A program made the position numbers and the translations under genes. A stretch of 64,000 bases of DNA from Vreelandella sedimenti. Lineage in GTDB: Bacteria; Pseudomonadota; Gammaproteobacteria; Pseudomonadales; Halomonadaceae. This document shows positions 1 to 9,656 of this stretch, one piece after another. Location: positions 1 to 64,000 of the forward strand of contig NZ_JACCGK010000017.1 of assembly GCF_013416325.1 (NCBI RefSeq), written 5' to 3'. Positions within the stretch are counted from its first letter, which is position 1. Each line of letters starts with the position of its first letter. Below the pieces are notes generated by a model. The model was not told the origin of the DNA. It saw nothing but the letters and a program-made list of their open reading frames with translations, and ran no database searches.

Positions 1-21
1 CAAGCGAGGAGGAGTCCATAT

Positions 22-71
22 ACGCGCTACGGTTCGTGCACCCACTTGAATGGGTGGTTTTCGTAGCGCGT
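22..71. repeat. Long stem-loop upstream of thyA
   Basis: A 10-bp perfect outer stem (22-31 with 62-71) encloses a second 6-bp stem CACCCA/TGGGTG (39-44 with 51-56, loop CTTGAA) followed by GTTTT. It could be the terminator of a gene lying left of the window or an extragenic palindrome. No protein end could be assigned to bases 1-212. Confidence 0.5.
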
Positions 72-212
72 GGTAAGCGAAGCGCACCCGCGGGAGCAGC
101 GTGAAGCGGTGCCGGGGTTGGGCGAATAACGTTAACGGGGCGGCATTGCTAGACCGGGCAGCTATGGGCGCCTAGAATAAACCGCTACATCGCCTGTTAA
201 TTTGGAAATTCT

Positions 213-1031
213 GTGACTGCACCAACGCCCGCGCTTGAGCAACCCTATTTAGACTTGATGCAAACCGTTTTGGAGCATGGCGTTGACCGCCACGACCGTA
301 CAGGCGTCGGCACGCGCTCCGTGTTTGGCCATCAAATGCGCTTTGATTTATCGCGTGGTTTTCCACTACTGACCACCAAAAAACTCCATCTGCGCTCGAT
401 TATTCACGAACTCCTGTGGTTCCTGAAAGGCGACACCAACATCGCCTACCTAAAAGAGAACGGCGTGCGGATTTGGGACGAGTGGGCGGATGAAAACGGC
501 GATTTAGGCCCCGTTTACGGCTACCAGTGGCGCAGCTGGCCCGACCCAAAAGGTGGCAGCGTTGACCAAATTGCCAAGGTGCTCGGTCAAATTCGCACCA
601 CACCCCAATCCCGCCGCCTGATTGTTTCTGCATGGAACCCAGCCCAGGTCGATGAAATGCAGCTACCACCGTGCCACTGCCTGTTCCAGTTCTATGTGGC
701 CAATGGCAAGCTGTCGTGCCAGCTCTATCAGCGCAGCGCCGACATTTTCCTCGGCGTGCCGTTTAATATCGCCAGCTACGCCTTACTACTGACCATGGTC
801 GCCCAGGTGACCGGCCTGCAGCCGGGTGAATTTATCCACACCTTAGGCGATGCGCACCTGTACAGTAATCACCTTGAACAGGCCAAAGAACAGCTATCGC
901 GTGCGCCTAAAGCGGCGCCTAAGCTGGTGCTCAATCCAGAGGTAGACGACCTGTTCGCATTCCGTTTTGAAGATATTCACATTGACGCTTACGAGGCGCA
1001 CCCGCACATCAAGGCCGAGGTAGCGGTATGA
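213..1031 (+). CDS. thyA: Thymidylate synthase
   Basis: Methylates dUMP to dTMP using 5,10-methylenetetrahydrofolate, in the cytoplasm. The 272-residue protein has the usual size of the ThyA family (E. coli 264). The nucleophilic cysteine is visible at about residue 154 in [10 protein letters not shown], preceded by the phosphate-binding SRR at 133-135 and followed by the [13 protein letters not shown] segment that binds dUMP. The start is GTG at 213. The stop overlaps the folA start by four bases (ATGA), so the two genes are translationally coupled and recycle the dihydrofolate made here. Confidence 0.97.
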   Translation: MTAPTPALEQPYLDLMQTVLEHGVDRHDRTGVGTRSVFGHQMRFDLSRGFPLLTTKKLHLRSIIHELLWFLKGDTNIAYLKENGVRIWDEWADENGDLGPVYGYQWRSWPDPKGGSVDQIAKVLGQIRTTPQSRRLIVSAWNPAQVDEMQLPPCHCLFQFYVANGKLSCQLYQRSADIFLGVPFNIASYALLLTMVAQVTGLQPGEFIHTLGDAHLYSNHLEQAKEQLSRAPKAAPKLVLNPEVDDLFAFRFEDIHIDAYEAHPHIKAEVAV

Positions 1032-1585
1032 GCCAGCGAAACGATACGAGTAATCAAAACGGCGCTTTCGACTCTCTGGTGCCGGTGGCAATGATCGTTG
1101 CCATGGCTAAAAATCGTGTGATCGGCGTAGACGGCAAGTTGCCCTGGTACCTGCCCGAAGATTTAAAGTTCTTCAAACGCATTACCCAGGCAAAACCGCT
1201 GGTCATGGGGCGTAAAACCTACGCTTCCATTGGCAAGCCGCTGCCTAATCGGCTTAATGTCGTTGTCACCCGCAACGCCGAGTTTTCCCACGAAGGCGTG
1301 CGCGTGTGCCACGACCTGCCCGCAGCGTTAGAGCTAGCCGACCAGCACGCCACCATAGAGGCGGCAGAAGAGATCATGGTAATGGGAGGCGGAGAAATCT
1401 ACCGCCAAGCGCTTCCCTTTGCACAGCGGCTTTACATAACGGAAGTGGACATAGAGGTAGAAGGCGACGCAACGTTTCCTGACTTCGACCCCAGCGAGTG
1501 GCAAGAAGTACAGCGCGTAGCGGGGCAGCCAGCAGAAGGGCAGCCAAGTTATGATTTCGTCGTTTACGAGCGCATCGCCGACTAA
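1028..1585 (+). CDS. folA: Dihydrofolate reductase
   Basis: Reduces dihydrofolate to tetrahydrofolate with NADPH and so regenerates the cofactor consumed by ThyA. Family hallmarks are the Met20-loop region [11 protein letters not shown], the acidic catalytic residue in LPEDLKFF (about residue 44) and the [10 protein letters not shown] nucleotide-binding segment at 60-69. At 185 residues it is longer than E. coli FolA (159). About 20 extra polar residues lie before the core, so an internal ATG at 1091 is possible, but the ATGA overlap with thyA favours the upstream start. Confidence 0.95.
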   Translation: MSQRNDTSNQNGAFDSLVPVAMIVAMAKNRVIGVDGKLPWYLPEDLKFFKRITQAKPLVMGRKTYASIGKPLPNRLNVVVTRNAEFSHEGVRVCHDLPAALELADQHATIEAAEEIMVMGGGEIYRQALPFAQRLYITEVDIEVEGDATFPDFDPSEWQEVQRVAGQPAEGQPSYDFVVYERIAD

Positions 1586-1605
1586 AAAGGGCAAAGGAGA
1601 AGGCT

Positions 1606-2457
1606 ATGGCCGCCAGCTTAATGAATATATTAGATGATTTAGAAGCGCGTCTTGAACGCACACAAGCTGAGCTACATGCCCTGCGTGAAGAAAACCAGCG
1701 GCTAAAACAGCAATTGGCGTTGCAAGAAACCCAATCGCAAAGCGTGCCAAGCTCCGAAGCCACGACTAAAATAGATAATGAAAGACATAGCGAAGAAGCT
1801 GTCGATGCAAAGGTTCTCGACCCAAAAGCGCCTGAAACGCCACCATCTAGTGAAGTAGCGCCAGATCAGGTCGAGCCAGAAGAAGTCAAGCCAGAAGAAG
1901 TCGTGTCAGAAGAAACAGGGCCAGAAGAAACAGGGCCAGAAGAAAAAGGTGAATCATCGGCTACCGCTGAAACGGTTAAGGCACCTTCACCGCACGCCCT
2001 GCTGAATCAATGGTACGAGCGCTACCCCAAGGCGTTTTTTAAAGGCCACACCAAGCCCTTAAAAGTTGGCATTCATCAACAGCTTGCAGAGCGCGAAGAG
2101 TGGCCTAATAAGCTAATTCGTCGAGCCTTAGCCAACTACGTGAACCTCCCGCGCTATATAAAAGCAGTGCGCGAGGGTGCCGAACGGGTAGATTTGGATG
2201 GCCAACCCGCAGGTAAGGTCGATAAAGAAGCGGCGCGACACGCAGCAGAAAAACGCGGTGAGAAGAAAGAAGGAGGGCAGCCCAAAAAAGCGCAACCTAA
2301 ACCATCGCCTGCCGCTAAAAACACCCGTCAAGAAAAACCGAAACAGCCTGATTTAGCGCAGGATGCAGAACCGAAGGCAGAAAAAGGCGAGCCGCGTAAG
2401 TCGCTTAGCTTGGAAGACAAATTGTTAGATTTACAGCAGAAATTCAAAGGCCGCTGA
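1606..2457 (+). CDS. ProQ/FinO-domain RNA-binding protein
   Basis: Probable RNA chaperone. A heptad-rich N-terminus (residues 1-45, predicted coiled coil) is followed by a Glu/Pro-rich linker with imperfect repeats of GPEE and KPEE type (about 80-115). A ProQ/FinO domain follows at about 128-215 (LLNQWYERYPKAFF, RPLK-like KPLKVGIHQQL, RRALANYVN). The tail is Lys/Pro-rich and basic. FinO-domain proteins bind structured RNAs such as sRNA terminators. The coiled coil and acidic linker in front of the domain differ from E. coli ProQ, where the domain is N-terminal. It follows folA by 20 bp with an AAAGGAG ribosome-binding site and may be co-transcribed with it. Confidence 0.85.
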   Translation: MAASLMNILDDLEARLERTQAELHALREENQRLKQQLALQETQSQSVPSSEATTKIDNERHSEEAVDAKVLDPKAPETPPSSEVAPDQVEPEEVKPEEVVSEETGPEETGPEEKGESSATAETVKAPSPHALLNQWYERYPKAFFKGHTKPLKVGIHQQLAEREEWPNKLIRRALANYVNLPRYIKAVREGAERVDLDGQPAGKVDKEAARHAAEKRGEKKEGGQPKKAQPKPSPAAKNTRQEKPKQPDLAQDAEPKAEKGEPRKSLSLEDKLLDLQQKFKGR

Positions 2458-2722
2458 GACCGGGCCCAGCAGCAGGGGTTCCATAAAAAAGCACAAATAG
2501 TAAGAAAACACTGTTTTTTTCTATTGCGTTCCCTGGAGTCCCGGTATAGAGTTTGTTCTGCGAGCATTGGACTATAACAAGGCTTAGTTGAGGACATGCC
2601 GCATACCACCGGGAAAAAACCGGCGGATGGCAAAAGAGCATGGCCCGCAAAAGCCAACTGCCAACTTATTAAGAGTTGAGCAGCAACGATCGAAACAGTA
2701 TACGAGTTAAGGAACTTACATC

Positions 2723-3793
2723 ATGAAAAAGACACTTTTAGCGACTGCTATCGTTGGCGCCCTGGGTGCCTCTGCTGCAGCACAAGCAGCTACCGTTTAT
2801 GACCAGGATGGCACCCGACTGGACGTCTATGGCCGTATCGCCATGGGTGTTGCTGGTGGCGGCCCTGAGTACAACGGTGACGGCGAAAAAATCAACAACG
2901 ACGCTGAGTTCGTAGATGTTTACTCACGTCTTGGTCTGCGCATGAGCCACGAAGTTTCACGTGACCTGACTGCTTTCGGTCGTGTTGAGTGGCGTTTCGA
3001 CGGTGACGAGCGTACCGGCCCTAGCGGTAATGGCAACAGCGGTTTCAAAGAAGTTCGTCAGAGCTACATCGGCTTGCAAAGCGACCAGTTCGGTACTTTC
3101 CAAGCAGGTAATTTCGACAGCTTCTACAATCAGTTCGTTTCTCTGCCGTTCGATTGGGAAATTGATCGCGGTTTAGAGTTTGCTGGTCACCCGAAGCAGT
3201 CGCGTGGCGACTCTATCGGTTACTACACGCCTGACCTGAGCGGCTTCACTGCATTCTTGCAACTGAAACACTATAGCGAGCGCGGCCTGACTGAAGCGGA
3301 AGAAACTTCTGAAGGTGACGTAATCGCGCCGCAAGGTGGTGTTCGTTACGCACAAGGCCCTGTAACTGTTGGTCTGGGTTTTGTTGATGACGTTGCACGT
3401 GGCGGCGGTAACGCTGAAATGTTGTACGGTCTGATCGGTTCTTACGATATCACTGACCAGTTCTCTGCTCGCTTGGGTTACGAAACTCGCGACGATAACA
3501 ACCTTCGTGGTGGTGGTTACGACACAGTTGGCCTAGGTGGTACTTTCACCACTGGTCCTTGGGCGTTTGCTGCTGACATCTACGATGTAGATCCTGACAA
3601 CGGCGACAGCCGCACTTCTTGGGCCCTGGGTTCTTACTATAACGTTTCCAGCAACTTTGATGTGTTCCTAGAGCTGCAGCAAGCTGACCAACCGTCTATC
3701 GACGTTTCCATCGGCGGTGGCAGTGGCGTCGATGTTGAGCGCGCTGATGGCGACGACATGTACTGGCTAACAGGCGCTCGTTACCACTTCTAA
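2723..3793 (+). CDS. Gram-negative outer-membrane porin
   Basis: Trimeric beta-barrel general porin of the OmpC/OmpF type. It has a clear signal peptide (MKKTLLATAIVGALGASAAAQA, cleavage after residue 22), an acidic mature chain that opens with ATVYDQDGTRLDVYGRI, alternating amphipathic strands, and the terminal phenylalanine (GARYHF) recognised by the BAM machinery. The length of 356 residues is normal. An AAGGAA ribosome-binding site lies 8 bp before the ATG. The 5-prime leader is about 260 bp and a strong terminator follows, so it is probably a monocistronic, highly expressed gene. The acidic surface suits a halophile. Confidence 0.95.
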   Translation: MKKTLLATAIVGALGASAAAQAATVYDQDGTRLDVYGRIAMGVAGGGPEYNGDGEKINNDAEFVDVYSRLGLRMSHEVSRDLTAFGRVEWRFDGDERTGPSGNGNSGFKEVRQSYIGLQSDQFGTFQAGNFDSFYNQFVSLPFDWEIDRGLEFAGHPKQSRGDSIGYYTPDLSGFTAFLQLKHYSERGLTEAEETSEGDVIAPQGGVRYAQGPVTVGLGFVDDVARGGGNAEMLYGLIGSYDITDQFSARLGYETRDDNNLRGGGYDTVGLGGTFTTGPWAFAADIYDVDPDNGDSRTSWALGSYYNVSSNFDVFLELQQADQPSIDVSIGGGSGVDVERADGDDMYWLTGARYHF

Positions 3794-3846
3794 GCCTGGT
3801 TTAAACACTACGCTTAAAAGGTAACTGCCTAGCAGAACCAAATAGA

Positions 3847-3876
3847 ACCGGCCTCTTTAGAGGCCGGTTTTTTTTG
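3847..3876 (+). terminator. Rho-independent terminator of the porin
   Basis: Perfect 10-bp stem AACCGGCCTC / GAGGCCGGTT with a TTTA loop, followed by a run of eight T. Confidence 0.95.
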
Positions 3877-4029
3877 CATTTTTGCCAATAATATTTATTA
3901 ATACAAATAAGAACTGTTTTCCTTTAAGGTCGGCTTGATATTGTATAACATTGTTTCGCTGCATATAGCTGAGAATAGCTGAATAGCTAAAGCAGCGAAC
4001 AAGATTAGCGTATCAAGGGATTATTTCTA

Positions 4030-4422
4030 ATGCAGAAGAAGCAGTTAGCGGTGGTTGTAGCAAGTCTGTTAAGTATCTCCTCGGTTCAAGCCACAACACT
4101 TTATGATCAGGACGGCACGAAGCTGGATATTTACGGCCGTATTGCCATGGGTATTGCGGGCGGTGGCCCTCAGTTTAATAGCCCTGGCAATAAAGTGAAT
4201 GATGGCGCGGAATTCGTTGATGTTTATTCCCGTGTGGGGTTTCGAATGAGTCATGCGATCACTTCAAACATGACGGCATTAGGTCATTTGGAGTGGCGGT
4301 TTACCGGTGATGAGCGCAATACGAACCAGGGCTTCAATGAGATTCGTCAAAGCTACATCGGTTTATCAAGTAAGCAGTACGGCACATTGCTAGCAGGTAA
4401 TTTTAATAGCATGTATTTCTAA
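4030..4422 (+). pseudogene. Truncated second porin (N-terminal third only)
   Basis: Its 130 residues align almost continuously with the first 130 or so residues of the porin at 2723 (same TLYDQDGTKLDIYGRIAMG opening, EFVDVYSR, LEWRFTGDER, FNEIRQSYIGL). It then stops at AGNFNSMYF, where the intact paralogue continues with another 220 residues. A signal peptide (cleavage near SVQA-TT) and a ribosome-binding site remain. The barrel cannot form from this fragment, and the final YF is not a genuine barrel-closing strand. A terminator-like hairpin follows within 50 bp, which fits a deletion of the gene's 3-prime two thirds. It is either a pseudogene or a remnant that could express a short periplasmic fragment. 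Confidence 0.85.
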
Positions 4423-4467
4423 GATATCCCAGTAAAGCTGGTTACCCAGTACCCTAAACAGGCAGAC

Positions 4468-4503
4468 AGCGCTCCACATCATGGTCATGTCGGGGCGCTT
4501 TTC
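4468..4503 (+). terminator. Terminator-like hairpin after the truncated porin
   Basis: AGCGCTCC pairs with GGGGCGCT (one G-T pair), with an inner ACAT/ATGT stem, followed by TTTT. Confidence 0.7.
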
Positions 4504-4966
4504 GTTGCATGCCAGGCAGAATGATCCTGTGCAATATACCGGCACAATAGGCCGGACAAGGCGTTCGACTGGCTGGCTACAATGTCGATAGGCTGTGCCG
4601 GTTTGCTTAAGACGTAGGGCACTTCCCGGGTGGCAGTTTGTGGGCACCACAATAGGGCAGCTTACCCGTTGTTCTGTTATGATTAGGCCAACGGTCAGGC
4701 TGATATGAATAATGCTGAAACTGGTAATAAAGTAAGCGTGTTTAGTACTTTTTTGTCAATGCAAGTGACTGGTAGAGTGAGTTCGTTATGCTTAGTATAT
4801 AGGTTTTAAATTATAACTATTGATTGTTTTAACCAATATTTACCATTAGGTTAAATGAATATGGAAGCCAGCAGTTGCCGCTAATGAATGAAAACAAATT
4901 AAGTGCAATGACTGTCTTGTCGAAAATTAATTGCAATAAAGAATTGCAAAAAAAATACTGTGACAC
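4504..4966. other. Intergenic region before the polysaccharide locus
   Basis: No gene is supported. The first 170 bp are GC-rich and open on the minus strand but resemble nothing I recognise. From about 4670 the sequence becomes AT-rich and probably holds the promoter and leader of the sugar transferase gene. I see no ops element here. Confidence 0.5.
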
Positions 4967-6349
4967 ATGGATAGACGATCAATAGGAATTGTAGAACGCT
5001 ATCCGGCTCAGCTTATAATGCCGGGCGTGGATATATTTGCGCTTGTAGTGGGTGGATTGCTAGCACACTGTCTACGTTTTCAATCTCTCCAGCTGCATGA
5101 CAGGTATTGGCTGGCAATGGCAGTAATGGGGTTGCTAGTCTTGCTGATCAATACGCTGCAAGGCGGCTATATACGCTGGCGTATCAGTAAAATATCAACA
5201 CTGTTGGTCAAGCTAAGTATGGTATGGGCGATAGTTGCCATTTTGGTAGCTTCACTCATATTCTTTGCACATGCAGCGGGTAACTATTCACGACTGTGGA
5301 TCGGCTATACGCTTGTCTTTTCGTTTGTCATAGCGGCCGGGCTAAGAGTGGCTGCCCAGCTAATGCTTAAATATGCGAGAAAGCTGGGCAAGGCGAAACG
5401 GCCAGTCTTCTTGGTGGGGCCGTCGTTGCAAGTGATCCACGTCGGTAAGGGAATGCGCGATGCCCCCTTTGAAGGCTACTGCATTGCCGGTGTCGAGCGC
5501 TTGTATGAAAACCCGGATAATCTTTTCTATGAGCGCCTGGTAAGGCGAGTGACCGAGTCAGGTGCCCGCGAAGTTTGGATCTGTGTGCCGCTGGAAATGG
5601 GCGGGCTGGTTCGCTCCATTTTCTACGAGCTTCGCTACCACACGGCTGAGGTTCGCTTCATACCCGATTTCGAAGGCATGCAGCTACTCAACCACCGCAT
5701 AAGCGAAGTGGCAGGTCATCTAGCTGTCGATCTCAGCGTTTCGCCGCTGGATGGCGTGATGCGCATCGTCAAGCGCATGGAAGATCTGGTGCTGGGGTCT
5801 CTCATCAGCCTGTTGATACTGCCGGTCTGCCTGGTAATAGCGATCGGTATTAAAGCCACATCGCCCGGGCCGGTATTGTTCAAGCAGTATCGCACCGGGG
5901 CCAATGGCAAATTTTTCAAAGTCTACAAGTTTCGAACCATGTACGTGCACCAGGAGCCGGAAGGCTGGGTGACTCAAGCATGCCCCGGCGATGAAAGGAT
6001 AACGCCTATCGGCGCTTTCCTGAGGAAAAGCTCTTTCGATGAACTGCCGCAGTTTTACAACGTGCTGCAGGGGCGCATGTCGATTGTAGGGCCAAGGCCG
6101 CATGCCCTGGCGCATAACGAATATTACAAAGACATTGTTGAATCCTATATGAAGCGGCACAAGGTAAAGCCGGGCATCACCGGTTGGGCGCAGGTAAACG
6201 GCCACAGGGGCGGCACCGATACCATCGAGAAGATGGAAAAACGTGTTGCCCATGACTTGTGGTATATCGATAGCTGGTCGTTGGGCCTGGATTTAAAGAT
6301 TATCTTCCTTACCATCATCAAAGGCTTCTTCAACAAAAACGCCTACTGA
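4967..6349 (+). CDS. Initiating polyprenyl-phosphate sugar-1-phosphate transferase (WcaJ/WbaP type)
   Basis: Integral inner-membrane enzyme that starts a repeat unit by moving a hexose-1-phosphate from a nucleotide sugar onto undecaprenyl phosphate. Residues 1-130 hold about four membrane helices, 135-240 a cytosolic Rossmann-like domain, and 267-460 the bacterial sugar-transferase domain. That domain has a membrane-embedded hairpin, then KFRTM (about 321-325), DELPQFYNVLQG (about 358), GPRPH and GITGWAQVNG (about 402). At 460 residues it is full length. It is the first gene of the polysaccharide locus. The donor sugar cannot be deduced from sequence. Confidence 0.92.
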   Translation: MDRRSIGIVERYPAQLIMPGVDIFALVVGGLLAHCLRFQSLQLHDRYWLAMAVMGLLVLLINTLQGGYIRWRISKISTLLVKLSMVWAIVAILVASLIFFAHAAGNYSRLWIGYTLVFSFVIAAGLRVAAQLMLKYARKLGKAKRPVFLVGPSLQVIHVGKGMRDAPFEGYCIAGVERLYENPDNLFYERLVRRVTESGAREVWICVPLEMGGLVRSIFYELRYHTAEVRFIPDFEGMQLLNHRISEVAGHLAVDLSVSPLDGVMRIVKRMEDLVLGSLISLLILPVCLVIAIGIKATSPGPVLFKQYRTGANGKFFKVYKFRTMYVHQEPEGWVTQACPGDERITPIGAFLRKSSFDELPQFYNVLQGRMSIVGPRPHALAHNEYYKDIVESYMKRHKVKPGITGWAQVNGHRGGTDTIEKMEKRVAHDLWYIDSWSLGLDLKIIFLTIIKGFFNKNAY

Positions 6350-6394
6350 TGTGGGTGCTGATAAAAAAGTATCATTCCAACCGAGCTGGCACGC

Positions 6395-7309
6395 TCAATT
6401 CCAGAACCGAGCGTGCATTGAAAGCCGTTGTTTAAGGCGGGTAGGCAGTTGCCTCTCATGGCGCCCAAGCCGGTAGCCCAGGTACTTGGCAAACGTGCGT
6501 AGCAGAGCGCCGGGGAGCGCCAATGGGGCGTGTTTTAGCAGGTAGCCCGCCTCAGAGCGAATAAACCGCAAGCCTTCACCCTCCGCGCTGCCCAGCCATT
6601 CCAGCAGCCACGCCTCCTGGGCATGAAACGCCCCAATATCAAAGTAACGCTTGAACTCTTCGCTGATCGAGTAATTATGGGAGTGGTGTACGCAGGCAGT
6701 GGCGTTATAAGCCAGCTTCCAGCCTTGCTTGAGAAGCCTGGCGCCCGCCATCATGTCTTCGGACAGAATTACATGGTCAGGAAACCCACCAGCTTCTATC
6801 AACGCCTGCCGACGGTAGGCCGCGAAAGAATTAGAGAGAAAGGCTGTCTTAATGCCTAACGTTGGGATATCCGCTTGACTCACCACTCGAGACTCAGCGG
6901 GATAATTGAACAAGCGAGCATGTGTGGCAATCGGTGTGGCATCGTGGTGCGGTAGTTGTCTACCAAAAGCCGCGCCGATGGTATGGTCTTCAAAGCTCTG
7001 GCTGAGAGTCGTTAACGCAGCAGGGTCTGATATAAAGGCATCCTGCGTCATGAAGATCACCACATCACAGTCGCCCAAATCATGAAGCAACCTGTTACGG
7101 GTGCCGCCATGATTAAAAGTCCGACGATCAATGCTAATTACCTCAGCACCTGCATTGTGAGCCAGGGTGGCGGTGTCGTCATCAGAAGATGAGTCAACCA
7201 CCACCAATTGCATGTTAGGCGCTAGCCCCTCAAGGGTAGCTTCAAGCCAGCGCTGCCACTGTGGCCCTGCGTTCAGCGTAGGCACGCAAACGGCAAAATT
7301 AAGTGCCAT
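6395..7309 (-). CDS. Family 2 glycosyltransferase, rhamnosyltransferase-like
   Basis: Cytoplasmic GT-A fold enzyme. The N-terminus reads NFAVCVPTLNAG, followed by the UDP/dTDP-binding acidic cluster DSSSDDDT (about 39-46) and TQDAF (about 89-93) at the metal site, and then RNRLLHDLGDCDVVIF. The histidine/glycine-rich FNHGGTRN is typical of rhamnosyltransferases, which fits the dTDP-rhamnose genes nearby. Its 304 residues suit a single GT2 domain with a C-terminal helical region. It is transcribed with the larger GT gene upstream (3-bp gap) and converges on the sugar transferase gene. Confidence 0.88.
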   Translation of the reverse strand: MALNFAVCVPTLNAGPQWQRWLEATLEGLAPNMQLVVVDSSSDDDTATLAHNAGAEVISIDRRTFNHGGTRNRLLHDLGDCDVVIFMTQDAFISDPAALTTLSQSFEDHTIGAAFGRQLPHHDATPIATHARLFNYPAESRVVSQADIPTLGIKTAFLSNSFAAYRRQALIEAGGFPDHVILSEDMMAGARLLKQGWKLAYNATACVHHSHNYSISEEFKRYFDIGAFHAQEAWLLEWLGSAEGEGLRFIRSEAGYLLKHAPLALPGALLRTFAKYLGYRLGRHERQLPTRLKQRLSMHARFWN

Positions 7310-7312
7310 TAC

Positions 7313-9421
7313 CTACTTCCCTATAGAAGGTTGGCTGCGGGTAAGAAGCTCTTCGTCAGTTGATTTCTTAACATCGTGATAGGCATTATCAAGCGCCAAT
7401 TGCCGCTGCTGCTTCACAATGGGATTGGCGGGAGTACGATAAAGAGACGTTGTCTTTTCCACTAGTTTAAACATGCTTTGGTAGGCGTAGCGGCGCCATA
7501 AATTCCAATCTTCAAGCTGATCAAGTGCTTCATTAAATCCGCCAAGTTCTTCATAAAGCGCACGACGGAACATAATGGCCTGAATCGAAATAAAGTTCTC
7601 AGTCGCCAAGCGCTCATGGCTAAATGCCAAGCGGTGCTGGCCATGCATTTGATAAAGCAGCTCATTAATGTGCTTGTTTTCTTTATCAATATCACACATC
7701 ACATCCCAGGCAAGGCTGTAAACGCCTGATAGCGATTCTTCGCTTTCCAGTGCGGTTCGTACCAGTAACTCAATATGATCTGCGTAGATCAAGTCATCAT
7801 CATCAAGGAAAAGACACCACTCACCACTAGCTTTGGCAAGCCCCAAATTGCCTGCAGCGCTGCGGCCTAATTTATCCTGGGAGTAATACCGCACTATTAG
7901 CTCGCTATTTTCAGCTAGGCGATCAACCGCTTGCGAGCAGTGTGTACCGCCATCTTCGACCACGATCCACTCAATGGCGCGATAAGTTTGGTTGAGAACA
8001 CTGATACCCGCTTGGTTTAATAACCAATCTCTACCCTGATAGGTGCGTGTAATAATTGAAACGAGCGGCCTTTCCTCAAACGTTTCAACCGCCGTATTAG
8101 ATGGAACAAATGCACCTTCGCGAGTCAATTCGTAATCCAGCCCCCGGAACACACCGACCGAAAGGTTACCTGCTTTTTTACGTTCGCGATTTAAAGCAGG
8201 AAGCTGATGCAAGAGTGCATAGTACTCTTTCGCTAATCGTTTGCGCGCGCCCTCGAAGGGCTGAGGGCGAGCAACGCTAGCGATGGCCAAACCAAGTGTC
8301 GCTAAGCGAGCAGGAACAGTACCGTAACGCAACCGCAAATAGAGGTTAGCACGGGTGCTACCTAGATATTGAGCTGGCTTAACCTGGTGTGCCTCTTCAT
8401 AGGTATAGTGAGCCACGGTCGCGTTTGGGCAATAGCGCAGTCTGAAGCCCGCCTCGCGAATCCGGAAAGAGAACTCAACGTCTTCGCCGTACAGAAAAAT
8501 GCGCTCATCGTAGCCATTAATATGATTAAACGAGGTGCGACGAATCAGAATACATGCATGAGACGACCAATGGGTCTCCCAGGTAACTGGGTCATAATGC
8601 TTAGGGTGTTCATAAGGGCGCTGTCGAAGCTCCCAGCAAGCAACATCGTCTTGATCCCTGGCAGCCAAGGTAACCACACGCGAAATCGACTCTGGATCAA
8701 ACTCAAGATCAGGGTTGGTGATTAAGGCATACTCACCCTGGCTATGGTTGATCGCCCAGTTATGTGCCGCGCCGAAGCCCAGGTTAGGCCGCTGGTGTAA
8801 CTGAAAATCAGCAAACGCATCACCCATGGTAGAGCGTATAGCGGTAATCCCTTCAAGGGTGTCATCCGTAGAGCCATTATCAACAATCGCAATTTCAATA
8901 CGATCAAGCGGGTATGCCTGAGAATGAATGCTATTGAATAATGAAGTTAACCATTTGCTACTATTATAAGTAACAAGAGATATAGTAATTAACGGTAAAG
9001 CAGTGTCGTGAGGTAGTGGAGTACTGGATGCTTGCGCTAACCCCCCATGCTGAATAAGAAGCGGTTCATCTAAGTTGCGTTTTTCAGTAAGTTTATTTAA
9101 AAGCCGCAAATTATGAGGTTCGTTAAAGCGAGCTTCAAAACGCTTCATCACATCTGCCAGCGGACGAAGCACTGATTTTACCGGTGCAGGTAGCCTGCGG
9201 GCCGCAGAGCGAGCCTGGTAATAGCAATGACGTAACGAAATAGGTGAATGACCAGCACCCTTGCGCAGGATTGCCACCGCATGCCAACGTGCATGGCGGC
9301 TTATATAAATAGCGCGACGCAAAGGTTTGGTCACACGCCAAGAACGAGATGACTCAATGGCGTTAAGCTGCCCACGTAAGTGCTCGTTTTCCTGGCGCAG
9401 ATAGGTGATCTCATTCAACAT
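7313..9421 (-). CDS. Two-domain GT2 glycosyltransferase
   Basis: A 702-residue protein with a short coiled coil and the ESSRSWRVTKPLRR motif common in front of multidomain polysaccharide glycosyltransferases. A first GT2 domain follows at about 145-365 (ISLVTYNSSKWLTSLF, IVDNGSTDDT, TNPDLEF) and a second at about 453-650 (VSIITRTYQGRDWL, VVEDGG, FLDDDD). Each probably adds one sugar of the repeat. I chose the ATG at 9421 because an AAGG lies upstream and the coiled coil begins there. An in-frame TTG at 9529 would add 36 unconserved-looking residues without a visible ribosome-binding site. It is divergent from the Wzm gene. Confidence 0.85.
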   Translation of the reverse strand: MLNEITYLRQENEHLRGQLNAIESSRSWRVTKPLRRAIYISRHARWHAVAILRKGAGHSPISLRHCYYQARSAARRLPAPVKSVLRPLADVMKRFEARFNEPHNLRLLNKLTEKRNLDEPLLIQHGGLAQASSTPLPHDTALPLITISLVTYNSSKWLTSLFNSIHSQAYPLDRIEIAIVDNGSTDDTLEGITAIRSTMGDAFADFQLHQRPNLGFGAAHNWAINHSQGEYALITNPDLEFDPESISRVVTLAARDQDDVACWELRQRPYEHPKHYDPVTWETHWSSHACILIRRTSFNHINGYDERIFLYGEDVEFSFRIREAGFRLRYCPNATVAHYTYEEAHQVKPAQYLGSTRANLYLRLRYGTVPARLATLGLAIASVARPQPFEGARKRLAKEYYALLHQLPALNRERKKAGNLSVGVFRGLDYELTREGAFVPSNTAVETFEERPLVSIITRTYQGRDWLLNQAGISVLNQTYRAIEWIVVEDGGTHCSQAVDRLAENSELIVRYYSQDKLGRSAAGNLGLAKASGEWCLFLDDDDLIYADHIELLVRTALESEESLSGVYSLAWDVMCDIDKENKHINELLYQMHGQHRLAFSHERLATENFISIQAIMFRRALYEELGGFNEALDQLEDWNLWRRYAYQSMFKLVEKTTSLYRTPANPIVKQQRQLALDNAYHDVKKSTDEELLTRSQPSIGK

Positions 9422-9656
9422 ATTTTGCGCGCCTTGGTGGCTGGAAGCCTCATTAGGCAAGCGTCCATGCGTATTGTTGTGGCTTAAGTTGCGATCTTCC
9501 AATGTTCGTCCTGAAATAGCAGTAATCAAGTAAAAGAGAATCGGTTTATGATAGTCGATCTACTATCTAAGGTCGACGCGCATTTCTTCGCGTTGTTAGA
9601 GGCAGGCGTGTAACGTAGAATAAGCGGCTTATTCTAGCCACCAATGGACGGAAGCC

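Noticed and set aside
1..212. C-terminus of an upstream gene such as lgt
   Set aside because: None of the short open stretches ends in a recognisable conserved sequence; a stem-loop explains the region better.
4390..4650. Minus-strand protein-coding gene after the truncated porin
   Set aside because: It resembles no family, overlaps the porin fragment and its terminator hairpin, and has no ribosome-binding site.
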